NCBI GenBank assembly: GCA_033725935.1
Contig: MU867073.1
Location: 652,137 to 716,136, forward strand
Origin: Cladorrhinum sp. PSN259
Taxonomy: Eukaryota; Ascomycota; Sordariomycetes; Sordariales; Podosporaceae
DNA length: 64,000 bases
Direction of reading: 5' to 3'
Position numbers and translations under genes: made by a program. A model generated the notes under the pieces. It did no database searches. It saw only the letters and a program-made list of their open reading frames with translations, and was not told where the DNA came from. Of this stretch, positions 22,701-32,625 are shown one piece after another (the stretch's first letter is position 1; every line of letters begins with the position of its first letter).

Positions 22701-24849
22701 TCATAACTGCGGGGCGTCTCCTGGTCCTTTCTCGCTGCCAGAGTTGGTCACGGGCCTTCCCAAGCTCGTCCAAAAATTTCCAAACCAGATCACTGAATTT
22801 GGGAGTCTCGTCTGACTTGAACTCAAACTCGAGTACACCGCTCATGCGCGAACTTTGAAGCTCTGTCTGGACCGACTCGATCGCAAGTTTTTCTGCTTGA
22901 ATGAGCAGCGTAAGAGTTGGCTGCAGGACGATATCATAGACATCATCATCGGAAAGAGAGTGTCTCGCTTGAAAATTGTTGAGTTGACTAATCCGGATCC
23001 GGGCCACCTTTGCCGCCAAAGTCACGGAATTCCAGAGGCTCTGTGGCGGAGGAGCAGTCGGCTCCATAGCATCCGCAGCAACCTCAAAACTGCTCAGGGC
23101 AATCTTGTTCCCGTTCTCAATGGTATCTTTGACCATAGCGAGAGGTGTACTGATGTGAGTGCCGCTCAGCAGGTTCAGGGCCTGTTGCATCGGGCTGCGG
23201 TAATGGTTTTCTATCGTTGGGTTGATATGGTGATCTCTCTTGAAACGGCGAGCCCACTGCAAAGTCTCGTAATACAAATCTAACGAGCCAGACGCGATAC
23301 TAAGGTTTAATGCAGATTGGGCCCAAAAGAGGCGGTCATTCGGATCCCGGCTCTTGGCGGACTTGGTCATTCGTCGGTGGACTTCATCTTCAACTTCTCC
23401 AAGCAAGGCTAATCGGCTTTGTTCCAGACCTGGCCGTTGAAGGAGAAGTGAACGCAGCATTAGGGGGTCGACCTGGCGGCTTCCAGGCGCCGAGCCCGTA
23501 CGCAGTATTCCGTCTTCATAACTTGACTGGATAGACAGTTCAGCGGGCTGGGCCTCTTCAAGAAGGTTCAGAAACTCTATGGCACCTCGGGCCGGAACCA
23601 TGGTGAAGATCCGACACGGGAGGTTAAACTTCCGGCTGGCGACCACAGCCAGGTTTTCGGCAGAGCATGGGAATGTAAGATTGAAGCCGTATTTCTTGTT
23701 GTGGCGGAAGAAGAGCTTAAGTAACTCTAACCTGTCCTCGAATTTGGCCAAACGCAATAGTGTTTCGAGGTCACACTGGTTGTTGTTCGTCGAGCTCAGC
23801 AAACGCCCTAGTATGCCGTTCACCAAGATCCAAATATTAGACTTGCGTGCTACATCACCGTCGGCATCAGCCCAAGTCCACCACCTGACAGCGTGGAAAG
23901 TAAGTGAGGCCGGGATGCAATCCACAAGCTTAGGAAATCGAACCATAGCGGCATCAATCTGGCTCCAGACTTGGTAACGAAACTCATGGGGAGGGCTCCG
24001 TCGGTGCATAAACTTGGCGAGGGGGAGGATGAGTGAATTGGTGATATCCCGACTGTCGACTCTGAGGGTTGAGTCGGGGAATTCGACGACCAATTTCAGC
24101 ACATGTGCGGTGAACTTTCTATCCCTTTCCAGGTGACGCCAGAGTCGATTCAACCGCAAGACTTGGCCTTCGGGCGGGGAAAGGGTTTCGTTGAGATCCT
24201 GATCGCGCCATGCACTTTCGTGAGCGAGGTGACACCATCGGAGAGTCTTTTCGTCCCAGTCCTTGGATCTGAGCCACCTTCTTGTGAGCTCAGGTGTACA
24301 CGAACGAACGAGATACATGTATGCATGTTGCAGAGGCCGTGGATCGCGGGTCTTGGGGTCAGATTCGGGACTGGAGACGTCGAGAGGGCAAAGGAGGTTG
24401 AGCAACTCGGAAAGCGCCTGCTGTCTCTCCACCTGTTGGCTGGGATTCGTCGTCGCACGGCTAAGAGCTTTGCACAAGTCATTAACGTGACAAACACTCA
24501 GGTCGCGCATAATGCTGGCAACACCATGCGCGCCACCAAGTGCGTCCCAGAGCTGGACGAATTTGCCTCGAGAGCGCAAAGCAACCGAAACCTGTTGAAT
24601 GGCCCTTTGTCGAACGAAGAAGCTCCGTGTTTGGCGCAGACCAGCAGCGGTGACATGTGGATCTCGGGCGGCTTCAAAGTACCGATCAAAACATGCTGGA
24701 TATAACGAGCCGTCCGCAATGGCGTTCAAGATGAATTCGGTCAATGGGGTGATGTCGCCATTACAAGCCTCGATTTCTTGTTTCAAACGAGCGTCGAGTG
24801 TGGTGAGATGAAGCTCTCGAAGCTCTTTGCAAAAAGTAGGATCTGGCAT
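19789..24849 (-). CDS. Very large conserved-type hypothetical protein, intronless
   Basis: One uninterrupted frame of 1686 codons starting at an ATG (24849). No signal peptide, membrane segment, NTPase motif or catalytic signature is seen. The sequence is rich in Leu, Trp and charged residues with helix-like spacing throughout, suggesting an all-alpha scaffold (HEAT/ARM-like), but I cannot assign a family. The N-terminal ~120 residues include an RQTRSFFVRQRAI-type basic helix. Length, even composition and lack of stops over 5 kb leave little doubt that it is a real gene. Antisense open frames inside it are shadows. Confidence 0.85.
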   Translation of the reverse strand: MPDPTFCKELRELHLTTLDARLKQEIEACNGDITPLTEFILNAIADGSLYPACFDRYFEAARDPHVTAAGLRQTRSFFVRQRAIQQVSVALRSRGKFVQLWDALGGAHGVASIMRDLSVCHVNDLCKALSRATTNPSQQVERQQALSELLNLLCPLDVSSPESDPKTRDPRPLQHAYMYLVRSCTPELTRRWLRSKDWDEKTLRWCHLAHESAWRDQDLNETLSPPEGQVLRLNRLWRHLERDRKFTAHVLKLVVEFPDSTLRVDSRDITNSLILPLAKFMHRRSPPHEFRYQVWSQIDAAMVRFPKLVDCIPASLTFHAVRWWTWADADGDVARKSNIWILVNGILGRLLSSTNNNQCDLETLLRLAKFEDRLELLKLFFRHNKKYGFNLTFPCSAENLAVVASRKFNLPCRIFTMVPARGAIEFLNLLEEAQPAELSIQSSYEDGILRTGSAPGSRQVDPLMLRSLLLQRPGLEQSRLALLGEVEDEVHRRMTKSAKSRDPNDRLFWAQSALNLSIASGSLDLYYETLQWARRFKRDHHINPTIENHYRSPMQQALNLLSGTHISTPLAMVKDTIENGNKIALSSFEVAADAMEPTAPPPQSLWNSVTLAAKVARIRISQLNNFQARHSLSDDDVYDIVLQPTLTLLIQAEKLAIESVQTELQSSRMSGVLEFEFKSDETPKFSDLVWKFLDELGKARDQLWQRERTRRRPAVMTLSEPWCKGLPLQYIMPGFLVDSSRSSSSRYNWRRQGGDILKLPYLLAKAKRVVFMDTKHLLQPPPDDRETVLAIQGFVVDDFAMAVELLTHGQGGDKKKLSTEIWEHCVQHLTAGRLTDSEAVQFWRRWVFGGSECFDHLPKKRVVIMPKNQAREVGFPEWHPEDGPLAWDPSPVMASIQEDCKSKEDPPLKEEVEKGMRVLSIWHMLRASSFYPASTETSLGVGCRQVGSCQPYDVPVEEYEPPLIEDPAPRASTISRIAEEMLIINAHFGADTRFLMQPFPSSQDPCFPAVYLADEFLDGPHCAPSSCAYQLERNVEDVPAELLLQLASSVFKKLTAAGTEVTSHTTWVCMNLVELLGKSDRPWIACDFYKDIILTRPEDSSWHRHMFHPGFFHRLSPTQAKSFLLDIAHSIIGRMQAQAQHKLEEGNPIANPVPTVKVTVVKMLAQVMRGAKFVDEKTARDVLVDIIKNARHIDIRAAAVSVLVDSFINAPGDADTSTIINTLETEVVPVAACLNERWPMTEERWAEAEKTGEMPEVAPFNDTERPIFAQLAITTSVQLKRPQWRDKWQDTLVAKVIEKSKEINSRWMTLFLKVNSFSLAEGELLPTLPTNLAHMCEYLIHARSGVLALDTFNWIKQVSLEYLCNPPKSITASVRKDKKLLGSNAGKHWLYSWSDAGSKPPSNIVHEMAKILSIPNLPSSSETEDNPTTTCTGLTTSAHITDFFSTLSDIYIKEANHSELNCLILRLTTPCYENPFYPHNTATTQKQLNIKAWQINAIPLIHAVISRIDSTRSSTTWRRDPNRQPETLPDTFPMRMNVILSLYRHSILNLSEFAAEIKKLLCLQVLGETVAYHVRWIKVKDWILKDGNVSNKVFVDLAWELGDDLNHITGSYQPALEEYLRVELVLELLRVADLKDAKDGGKDATIRVDGTNVENVRELLKAWRESEDEVIRDGARSLLLGGKVEV

Positions 24850-25636
24850 TGTTGAAGAAATACTGCCAAAAATAGAATGCTAAAAGTTTAACAATTAGAA
24901 GATTTGACGGATGGTGGTCTGCGGTCTCAATTGTTTTTTTTGTTTTTTTTTTTTGGAAAAGATCTGGCAGTTATGATCCTACCTTGGGCGTTTTCGGGGA
25001 TTGACTCGATCGGCCAATGAATCCCATTAGGGCCCAGTGTTGGAGCTTCACTCGTGTTCCTTATTGCCCAGGCCCCATAAACTGTTTTCGGCCATCCAGA
25101 AGAGGAAGGCGCATTGGAGCACACGAACCATGGATGCATCCACCGCCTGCTGTAGGAGACCAACCCCTTTTTGTCGGTGGATGAGCAGTCTGCAGCTGGG
25201 TTAGGGTTATACCTCGAATCAATTTGGTGACACTTGCTTGCTTCTGAGAGCCTGAATTATGAATAATTGCAATAATTTTTTTTTAAGCTTGATGTAAATT
25301 GGCGCAAGATAAATTGAGGAATCGTGAAGATATGAGTAGAAAAACGCACACAAGACAGGGGAAAGTGGTAGAGAAAAGGGAAACAGAACCAACAATAGAA
25401 ACGAAGGAAGATTTAAAAAGTCTTTCTGTACCATAAAGCAAACAACAGGGTCACATCGTGGGTCTTGTCAACTACAAGCCGCGGCTCCATGCTCACATTG
25501 CAATTTCCCTGAAGATAAGCGCGGGGTCCTCCAGCGGCGTATATAACCACCATAAACCTCAAACCTCCATGCACCTATCGTAAATCAGTTCCACCATAGA
25601 AAAAACATACATATGAACAACTAATATCAGCCCAAA
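24850..25636. promoter_or_regulatory. Divergent intergenic region
   Basis: It separates the minus-strand large gene from the plus-strand secreted protein. An A/T tract lies near 24930-24955 (T-rich on the plus strand). A TATA-like GTATATAA lies near 25538-25546, about 95 nt before the secreted-protein ATG. Confidence 0.4.
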
Positions 25637-26383
25637 ATGCGCAGCCAAGCCCTCCTTTCCGCATCACTCGGCATCTCACTCACCTTAGCCGACCCCATCG
25701 CAGCCATAATCCCACAAATAACCCCAACTCCAATCCTGACCAGACGCGCGGAAACCATCACCAACACTCAACACCCATCCCCATCCATATTCTCCGAATG
25801 CTCAAGCGCCCTCCGCTCCCTTTTCACCTCTCGCCCGCAACCATACCCCGAAGGTCTCTCCCTCTGGCTAGCCACAGGCCAGCACACCCAAACAATCACG
25901 ACCCCACCGCCTGCAAGTCTAACCGGCATCCCCAAAGACGTCTGGGCCAACCCAAGAGACTTGGACGAGTTCTGCGGCGAACTATTCACGACCATCACGC
26001 CACCTGCTGAGCTCGCAGAGGCGTACACCGAGTACAGTGACGCAGTCTCAAAGTGGGCCAAAGCGACGGGTTCGGTGGTGAGGAGCTACGTGAGCAAGTG
26101 CTCGAGCGTGGATGAGGAACAACAGTGGCTCGCGGGTAAGCTGCTGATTGGGATTGCTACGGATGTGGAGGAGTGCAAGACGGGCGTGACCTTGTTGTTT
26201 GATCTGGATAAATACTTGGGGGGTGTCACCAGCACTGCGGCGGGTTTGGATGGGGTTAAGCCGACTGGAGGTCCGAGTAGTTCGAGTTCTACGGGCGTAG
26301 CTGCCGCTACTGGACCCAGGGAGACGGTGTTTGCCGTTGGGATGGCGGTTGCTGCTGTTGGTGCTGTTGTTGCGGGGCTGTAA
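25637..26383 (+). CDS. Secreted, probably GPI-anchored protein
   Basis: A single exon of 248 aa. Residues 1-18 form a signal peptide ending in an LTLADP-type site. The mature part is mostly polar and helical with four cysteines and a middle region (about 52-190) of the kind annotated as a domain of unknown function in fungal secreted proteins. A Ser/Gly/Thr-rich linker (about 210-225) precedes a hydrophobic C-terminal tail (AVGMAVAAVGAVVAGL) with no cytoplasmic extension, the layout of a GPI signal. It is probably a cell-surface protein; no activity is inferred. Confidence 0.75.
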   Translation: MRSQALLSASLGISLTLADPIAAIIPQITPTPILTRRAETITNTQHPSPSIFSECSSALRSLFTSRPQPYPEGLSLWLATGQHTQTITTPPPASLTGIPKDVWANPRDLDEFCGELFTTITPPAELAEAYTEYSDAVSKWAKATGSVVRSYVSKCSSVDEEQQWLAGKLLIGIATDVEECKTGVTLLFDLDKYLGGVTSTAAGLDGVKPTGGPSSSSSTGVAAATGPRETVFAVGMAVAAVGAVVAGL

Positions 26384-26850
26384 GATGGCAAGCGGGAGGA
26401 TTGAAAGACCACGAGAGATTGATTGAGGCACTCACAGCCATCGCTTTCTCAAACTCGGAAGCGACGCCCAGGAGTGTTCGGGTCCGATTGGCGTAAAAGC
26501 GGAGAGAGCTGGGGAGGATTGGGATGCCTCGGGAATAGGAATCAATAGAGACTGCCCGATGTGTGGGAAAGAGAGCCACTGTTTCTTGCATCAACTGGTG
26601 AATGGGTGGTTCAGAGCGTTTAGCGGCTTCCGCAAGGTCCTAGGACTCAGGTTTCCCGCTCAATGAAACTCAGACCCAAACTTTGACAGAAATATTTCTC
26701 TTTCAGAATTTCTCCGAGACACTCAAAGAATCATAATTTCTCCCAGACACTCAAAGAGATCATAACTTCTCCAAGGCACTTAAAGATATAATATTTTCTC
26801 CCGGGTACTCAAAGAAGCCATATTTTCCACTGACATCGTATTTTACCAAC
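26384..26850. other. Intergenic spacer
   Basis: 3' flank of the secreted protein and upstream region of the SRR1-like gene. It includes a four-copy tandem repeat just before that gene's ATG, listed separately. Confidence 0.45.
26709..26823 (+). repeat. Four tandem copies of a ~28-30 nt unit upstream of the SRR1-like gene
   Basis: Units start at about 26709, 26737, 26766 and 26795. Each opens with TTCTCC and carries ACTCAAAGA or ACTTAAAGA about 12 nt later. They differ by a few substitutions and end within 30 nt of the ATG, so they lie in the leader or core promoter. Confidence 0.8.
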
Positions 26851-28037
26851 ATGGCTACGGATCGCGAGTTCACCTTGCCGGAGGTCAGATTTCGCTTCCT
26901 ACAGGAACAGTCCCTCCACTACACACGCCAATGGTCGGTGCTCAACATGGACCATATACTCGACTCTACTCCGGAGAGGGGATGGCCGATAGACAGAGCC
27001 TTAATGATTGGCTCGGGATCATTCTCCACGACATCATCACAACGCCCCTTGAGACAGCTGGTCTTTTTTCTCCAAGTAGCCCATATTGGTAGGTTTCCAC
27101 TCACTTGTTTCGACCCAGTTCCTGTTAAATAACCGCCCCTTTCATTGCCACCTATCTAGTCAGGACCAACCTTGCTCCTCGTCACCCCGCCAAAGGACAA
27201 ATATTCCGCCTCTACGCCCACGATGCCAGTTACACACGGACCGACAAGCAACTTCTCAACAGCCTCGGGGTTGGGGTCCTACAGGCCCCGGAAATTTTTT
27301 CCCTAATAGACCACCACACCTTCGCCTACACCCCCTTCGTTAACATCGACGTCACGGTACCGAACATTATCCTGGCCCCGACTCCACCCTGCTTGTACAT
27401 CGGCCACGGCGTCAGAAGCGATATCAACGCCGTAACCGGTGATCCAAGGAAGGAAAAAATAACGTTCTAGAACAACGTGATGGACGAAAGGTGGAATATT
27501 TACCGAAAATGGACCGAGCACATGGTGGAGCACTTTCATACACTTTATGAGCCGAGGGGCCCGGCTGTTTGTGACTTTTGCATGAATGTTTGCGTGTGGA
27601 AGAAGATGAGGTACAGGGATGCAAAGGGGCTGGTTGAAGCTGTGGATCTGGACTCGACGGATCCTGAAGATGAGGATTCTGATGATTCTGATGATTCTGA
27701 TGGTTCTAGGGACAACGCTCAGACGAATTCAGTGACAACTCTTAGACCAATGGGGTGGACAACGCCCAGACCAATGGGGACGACAACGTTGGGACTAATG
27801 GCGTGGACGACGTTGGGACTAATGGCGTGGTCGAACCTGTGGATCTGGACTCCACGGACCCTGAATATGAGGAGCCTGATGATTCCGATGACTCTGGGGA
27901 CAATGCTCACACCAATGGCGTGGACAACGCTCAGACGAATGGGGTGGTTGAACCTGTTCATTTGGAATCGAACGGATCCTGATGCTGAGGATTCTGAGTA
28001 CAACGATCAGATCGGGATCAAAGATATTTTGAAGTGA
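26851..28037 (+). CDS. SRR1-like domain protein, possibly disrupted
   Basis: Exon 1 is 26851-27088. The 71-nt intron has donor GTAGGT and acceptor TCTAG and joins in frame. The N-terminal 165 residues fit the fungal SRR1-like domain: a GSGSFS motif, an ...QLVFFLQVAHI... helix, then YTRTDKQLLNSLGVGVL and a FAYTPFVNIDV segment. The frame then meets TAG at 27468-27470. It is either a nonsense mutation (170-residue product) or the end of a very short 39-nt intron, 27432-27470 (donor GTAACC, ATAAC, TTCTAG), whose removal gives 358 aa. Downstream is a basic helix, an Asp/Ser-rich segment and a repeat-coded tail. The SRR1 family is named after a plant clock/light-signalling protein; its biochemical role in fungi is unknown. 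Confidence 0.65.
27642..28000 (+). repeat. Coding minisatellite with compensating frame shifts
   Basis: A longer unit coding VDLDSTDPE-type sequence occurs at about 27642, 27835 and 27955. Between them is a 24-nt unit coding DNAQTNGV or DNVGTNGV. The repeat's own frame is lost near 27731-27734 (one base missing) and regained near 27971 (one extra A), so the middle copies are read out of frame in the current gene. Confidence 0.7.
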
Positions 28038-29202
28038 TGGAGCGAGCCTGCTGAGAGATGGAAACGTGCGAGCGAGGACATTTCAAATGACAACTCCGCG
28101 CGTGCATTCTCAGCTTTGCTACACAGGTTATTTTAAATTCCTAGCGAAATAGCATTTGTACAGGATAAATAGAAGAGCAGCGTTTGATGATTTTTGCAAA
28201 CTTCTTTCTCTCTTGGAAGGTCACACTTTTCGTCGGCAAGTGTCCTAAAGTTCAGACCGTATCTTTGGTGTATGGTAAACACCAACATACTTGACGCTAG
28301 TTACAGAGTCCATTCCAGATTCTCTAATCAGGCCGAGGCGCACCGCGAGCAAAAGTTACATGTATCCCAAAAGTAGCCAAAGTTGAAAATGGCACAATCC
28401 GGGCCGGGCTGTGGGCAGTTAATTCCACATCACTGGCCCGCGGTAACTGATTACATACCTCACGCCCCTAAGGCCTTGAAGAAGAAGAAGGAATCCGGTT
28501 AACCGTCAAGGTAAGTAAGGTACCTACCTACCTACCTACCAACAAGTGGCAGGTTGTCCGATAAACCTTGATTGTGTCGGGCTTCTGTTGGTTGCCGCAT
28601 CTTTCTTGTATGTATGTACTAGTAGACATATGAAAATCTTGATCGCCCATTGGAGAAGGAAAACTTGAAGGAAGTGACGGTGTGATTGATTGATTGATTG
28701 ATACTGCCCGCCGGCCGGCCGCCCACCTGCCTGCCTCCTGCGTTAGATGCCACCCGTCCATGTAGTCGATTATTTATTTCCATTTGGACTGGGCTGGGGT
28801 GAGGGGTTCAGGGGGTTGGGCGGGTTAAGGGAGGGGATTTATTGTAGGTAACCCGTCCGTAACAAGGTTGATTTGCTTCATGTGAATTTTTCTTTGATAG
28901 TGCAATTTTTTAAGTTGCTCGGAATTCTTGTTGTGCCTGGAAGGATGGATGGATGGATGGATACTTGTTGAAATTACTCGCCCTGTGTTGGGAAACCAAC
29001 CTTGATGTCGAGTTCATGATGGTTGCTTGAAATCTCAAATATCTTGAGGGGATTTGATTGCTCCATGCACTCTAATAAAGCAAGACACAGGACCACCCAC
29101 CCTCTTGAAAAGAAACATCATTCTGAACATACAGTCTGCTCAATATGCACAAAGGTACATATTATTTATCGCCAGGGCAATACCGACAACAACCAATCAG
29201 CA
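28038..29202. other. Intergenic spacer with microsatellites
   Basis: No gene seen. Short simple repeats cluster here: CCTA units near 28521-28540, GATT units near 28681-28701, and GGAT units near 28944-28962. Confidence 0.5.
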
Positions 29203-29303
29203 GCCCGATTAGCTCAGCTGGTTAGAGCGTCGTACTAATATAAATCATGTCAGTTTATATGTAGTAAATGCGAAGGTCAACAGTTCAATCCTGTTATTGG
29301 GCA
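29203..29303 (+). tRNA. tRNA-Ile (anticodon AAT) with a 27-nt intron
   Basis: The acceptor stem pairs 29203-29209 with 29296-29302 (one G-U). The D stem is GCTC/GAGC, the anticodon stem TCGTA/TGCGA, and the T arm AACAG-TTCAATC-CTGTT. The anticodon is 29237-29239 (AAT). An intron at 29241-29267 follows position 37; without it the loop reads CTAATAA. Confidence 0.88.
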
Positions 29304-29319
29304 TTTCATTTTGTGGACA

Positions 29320-29326
29320 TTTTTTT
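29320..29326 (+). terminator. RNA polymerase III terminator of tRNA-Ile
   Basis: Seven T residues 17 nt after the tRNA 3' end. Confidence 0.65.
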
Positions 29327-29548
29327 GGCCTCTTTTTCTTTTTCACTTTTCCCCGACAGGGGATCCGTACCCTCGTCTCCTTTTAGATAAGGCGAAAACT
29401 CAAGGAAGATAGACAGAGACAAGTAAAGTATGTTGTTCTGCTCTTCTTCACCAAAACGACCAATTCATTGGTTCAGAGAATATAGGCTGGAAAATATCAG
29501 GCGCCTTACACACCAGCTGTCAGCGAGGAAAACCGTTGAACCGCAACT

Positions 29549-31753
29549 TTACATGCTTTGAAAACTCACCATGTAATCCCAATCACCCATCCCAAACTCG
29601 GGCGTAACAGTCATAGACACCATCATGTCGCTCGCAGCCCCATCAATCATCCCCTGGAGCCCACCAATCACATCTTCAAAGAAAGCCTGACACCTAGCTT
29701 CCGATTCCTCAGCCGTCGTAACCACGACCTGAGAAACCTCTCCTTCTTCTCGACCATCCATCAGCGCCTTGACCTGACTGCAAGCCATCTGCACAAACAG
29801 ATACGCCTTAGTGTTCGTCTCGCCAGCTGCGATAGAGTCCCAAGTCCAAATCTTCGCATCTTCCAACACGGCAAGCAGATCCGGACGAAGCGAGACAGGT
29901 CCAAGGCTGTCCTCCTCTTTGATAAGTGCCTTCAGCTCGCAGGCGATGACGATGAATGCTTGAACACCGGCGGTGCGGAACACTCCGGAGCTGTTGGTTA
30001 CTTGGCGGGAGAGGAGGTCAACTTGGCCTGTCTGGCTTGCAGGTCCTCCTCCTAAAGATAGTGGAACAGGATGCGCGGATCTCCAGAACCTGAGTGCTGA
30101 CTCGACCGCAACTTTTCTTGAGAAGGCGAATGAAGCCTCCTGCAGCGATGGGCCAAAGAATGGTAAGTGAAGGGAAAGGAAGTACCGCCGCATCATGAGA
30201 TCTAGAGATCGGAGTTCAAGCTCGGAGGGACCAAACGAGGACAATTTGCTAGCCTGCAAGTTTCGTGTCAAATCTTTGTAAGCGGCTCTCAACTCGGTAT
30301 CGAGCTTAAGTGTCTCCTTGTAGGTCCCGTTAGAGCCAATGGCGTTTAGGAACTTTGCAATGGCTAATCGTTGTGGGAGCGTTTTCCGAAGAGCAATTGC
30401 CACGCTTGTCTGTGTAAATCGGCCCTCATTACCAGCAGAGGATGCGTCAACATTGGTTAATTCATGGTCGTCAAAGTTACCAGGTGCCTCAGTGTCGAAA
30501 ATATCAAGATCAACCAGCGGGTCCCCTCCAGAGACCATGCTAGAATGCACCACCAGCTCCAAGATTGTGTTCCACAGGCGAAGCCGTGTTTCTTTTGCCA
30601 AAAGTGTCATGGTAGGCGGCAAGTTAGCTGATCCTCGGTGTAAACCCATGTACATCGCTGTTCGGACAAGGGACCCAATAGATGTCCAAATCATATCTTC
30701 CCCCACTCCCGTTGCTTCGCGGGCGAACATGAGCAGACAGTTTGACTGGATGAACTGGATCCCCAGACGATGCTTAAAGTCTGGGGCCGACAGGAATGTT
30801 TGGGCTTCGTATACCCATCGGAGTGCCTGTGCTCTGAGGGAGAAAGTCGAGTCATATGTTGCCGCTCCAATTGCTAGGACCAACTTGACCTGGATCAGGA
30901 ACGAAGTGTCTGGAGTGACGGTCGGTGATGACCAAAGAGCTTCATAGTCGTTCCTGAAACTAGGTATATGAAGGATTCGGTAGAAGGGTTCCACTGTGCG
31001 TAGGTAGCACTCAACTAGCTGGTCTGCAACACTCTTGACCGGCAGTTCTGAAGTCGGCAAACATGGCCAAGGAGGAGCTCGATGCTGCTTGATGGTCTTT
31101 GCAAGTTGTTTGCAACGCTTGAGACCGTTGAAAGCTTTCGATGACTCGTCGACCATATGCGGCTCGAGAACGTCAAACATGTCCCGGAGCAAAGCCACGG
31201 CGTTGATCCAATGGCTCTGGCCAAACAGGCGAGTCTTGTGGCTCGCACTCCGGCTAGTAGCTGGTTGATGTAGCCCAATCTGGGTACTCTGGTGCTGGAA
31301 ATGGAAGGTACCAGCGACTGCATTTGAGGTGACCTCGAAGTGTGATGATGGCGACGAAGCCGAGGTTCCCGAAGCAGGTGCGTTGAGGAATGCAGCGGAT
31401 GCGTCATGATGAAATCCCAGGTCACTGTGGGTTTTGTTTGTAAATGAATCTGTACTCGATGTTGATTTTTCTGTCAATTTCTGGTCCCTTGGTGGCGATG
31501 GTTGACCAGAGTGGTTGTTGGCTTTGGCAGGAGGTGGAAGATCGGCCTTTGATGTGTCTCTGTAGACGCACTCGGCATTTTTAGAGCGGAGACAATTGTT
31601 GCAAGGACTTTCTCGATTGCATCGAATTTTCCGTTGCCTGCACAGGATACATGATCTAAAGCATCAAGACGCCAAATTAGCATAGAATGGAGCCCAAGGA
31701 GGCTGCACTTACACTGCAGGTCGGCGTCGACGTTTGGGGGCTTCCCGCTCCAT
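29549..31753 (-). CDS. Zn2Cys6 transcription factor with fungal-specific TF domain
   Basis: Two exons on the minus strand (31753-31713 and 31655-29549) give 715 aa. The 57-nt intron (GTAAGT, TTTAG) splits the N-terminal basic stretch from the zinc cluster. The cluster follows the join: C-x2-C-x6-C-x5-C-x2-C-x6-C, with a basic RQRKIRC segment, at about residues 16-42. A Ser/Thr-rich linker leads to the fungal-specific TF middle domain (PF04082-like), starting near LVECYLRTVEPFYRILHIPSF. It is expected to act in the nucleus as a DNA-bound regulator. A GTGAGT sits a few codons before the stop, so the last residues could differ if a final intron is used. It is divergent from the MFS transporter, a likely but unproven target. 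Confidence 0.88.
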
Positions 31754-32625
31754 TGTGTATGCTCTGTTTTGGATGTCCGAGTTGCTTCACTCAATCCCCA
31801 TGGACGGTCGGATGATCGGGAAATGGGAATTTGTAACACCTGGGACGGTGTTTATTCCGCGCCAACGCAATCAGTCAGCAAGAAATGTAACGCTGCTGTG
31901 CCGCTGGCCAAATCCCTGGATGACGGGACTGCCTGTGCAACTGTGCAAGGGGGGATAATTAGTGTAGGTACGGTGTGTCATGTATGATGGTGTTGTACAA
32001 CATGAGCATTGGTTGCTTGTCATTCTTTGAAGATCATGGATTTCGGCAGACATCTGTGAGTCTAAGCAACGTAATTGACCGTTGACAGGTACCTTATTTG
32101 AGCGTGCGCGGCACGCGAACAAATTAAGACCAACGTCTAATGCAGGACTCGGAGGAAAACAATATTAGCTGCTTTTTGGAGCATTTGGCTCCTCACGCGT
32201 CGTAACGTACTTCTGCGCGTCATTCACCAACAGCTCCTTCCCTTGTTCGTAGAGCCCTGCAGGATGGTCCCAAAATGCCGACCCCGATGGCCGCTCGAAC
32301 ATTTTTTAAATCCGAGAACGCGAAACGAGAAAGGGCTAGCCAACTGCGGAGGGTAGGAACGGGGGTAGTCTAGAACGTTTATCTGCAGAGTTCCCGGCGT
32401 ATATCTAATGAGCACGTCCTGACGAGAATTTTAGCATCTCCAAATGAGACATTAACAATACTACATTTCGTTTCATCATTGTGTATTACTGCATTCCAAC
32501 TTCTCGCTTTCACCATCGCATTTCACCATTGCATTTCACTAGTTGCTTGCTTATAACCGCCCATTCATTTTTCGTTTTCGATTCTTCTCTTTTTTCCCCG
32601 AGTTTGTCAACAACCCAGCATCGCA
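31754..32625. promoter_or_regulatory. Divergent region between Zn2Cys6 regulator and transporter
   Basis: 872 bp between two outward-facing start codons. A pyrimidine-rich leader precedes the transporter ATG (about 32560-32600). No specific CGG-type site is asserted. Confidence 0.5.

Noticed and set aside
26709..26823. CRISPR-like array
   Set aside because: The units are contiguous tandem repeats without unique spacers, in a eukaryotic promoter.
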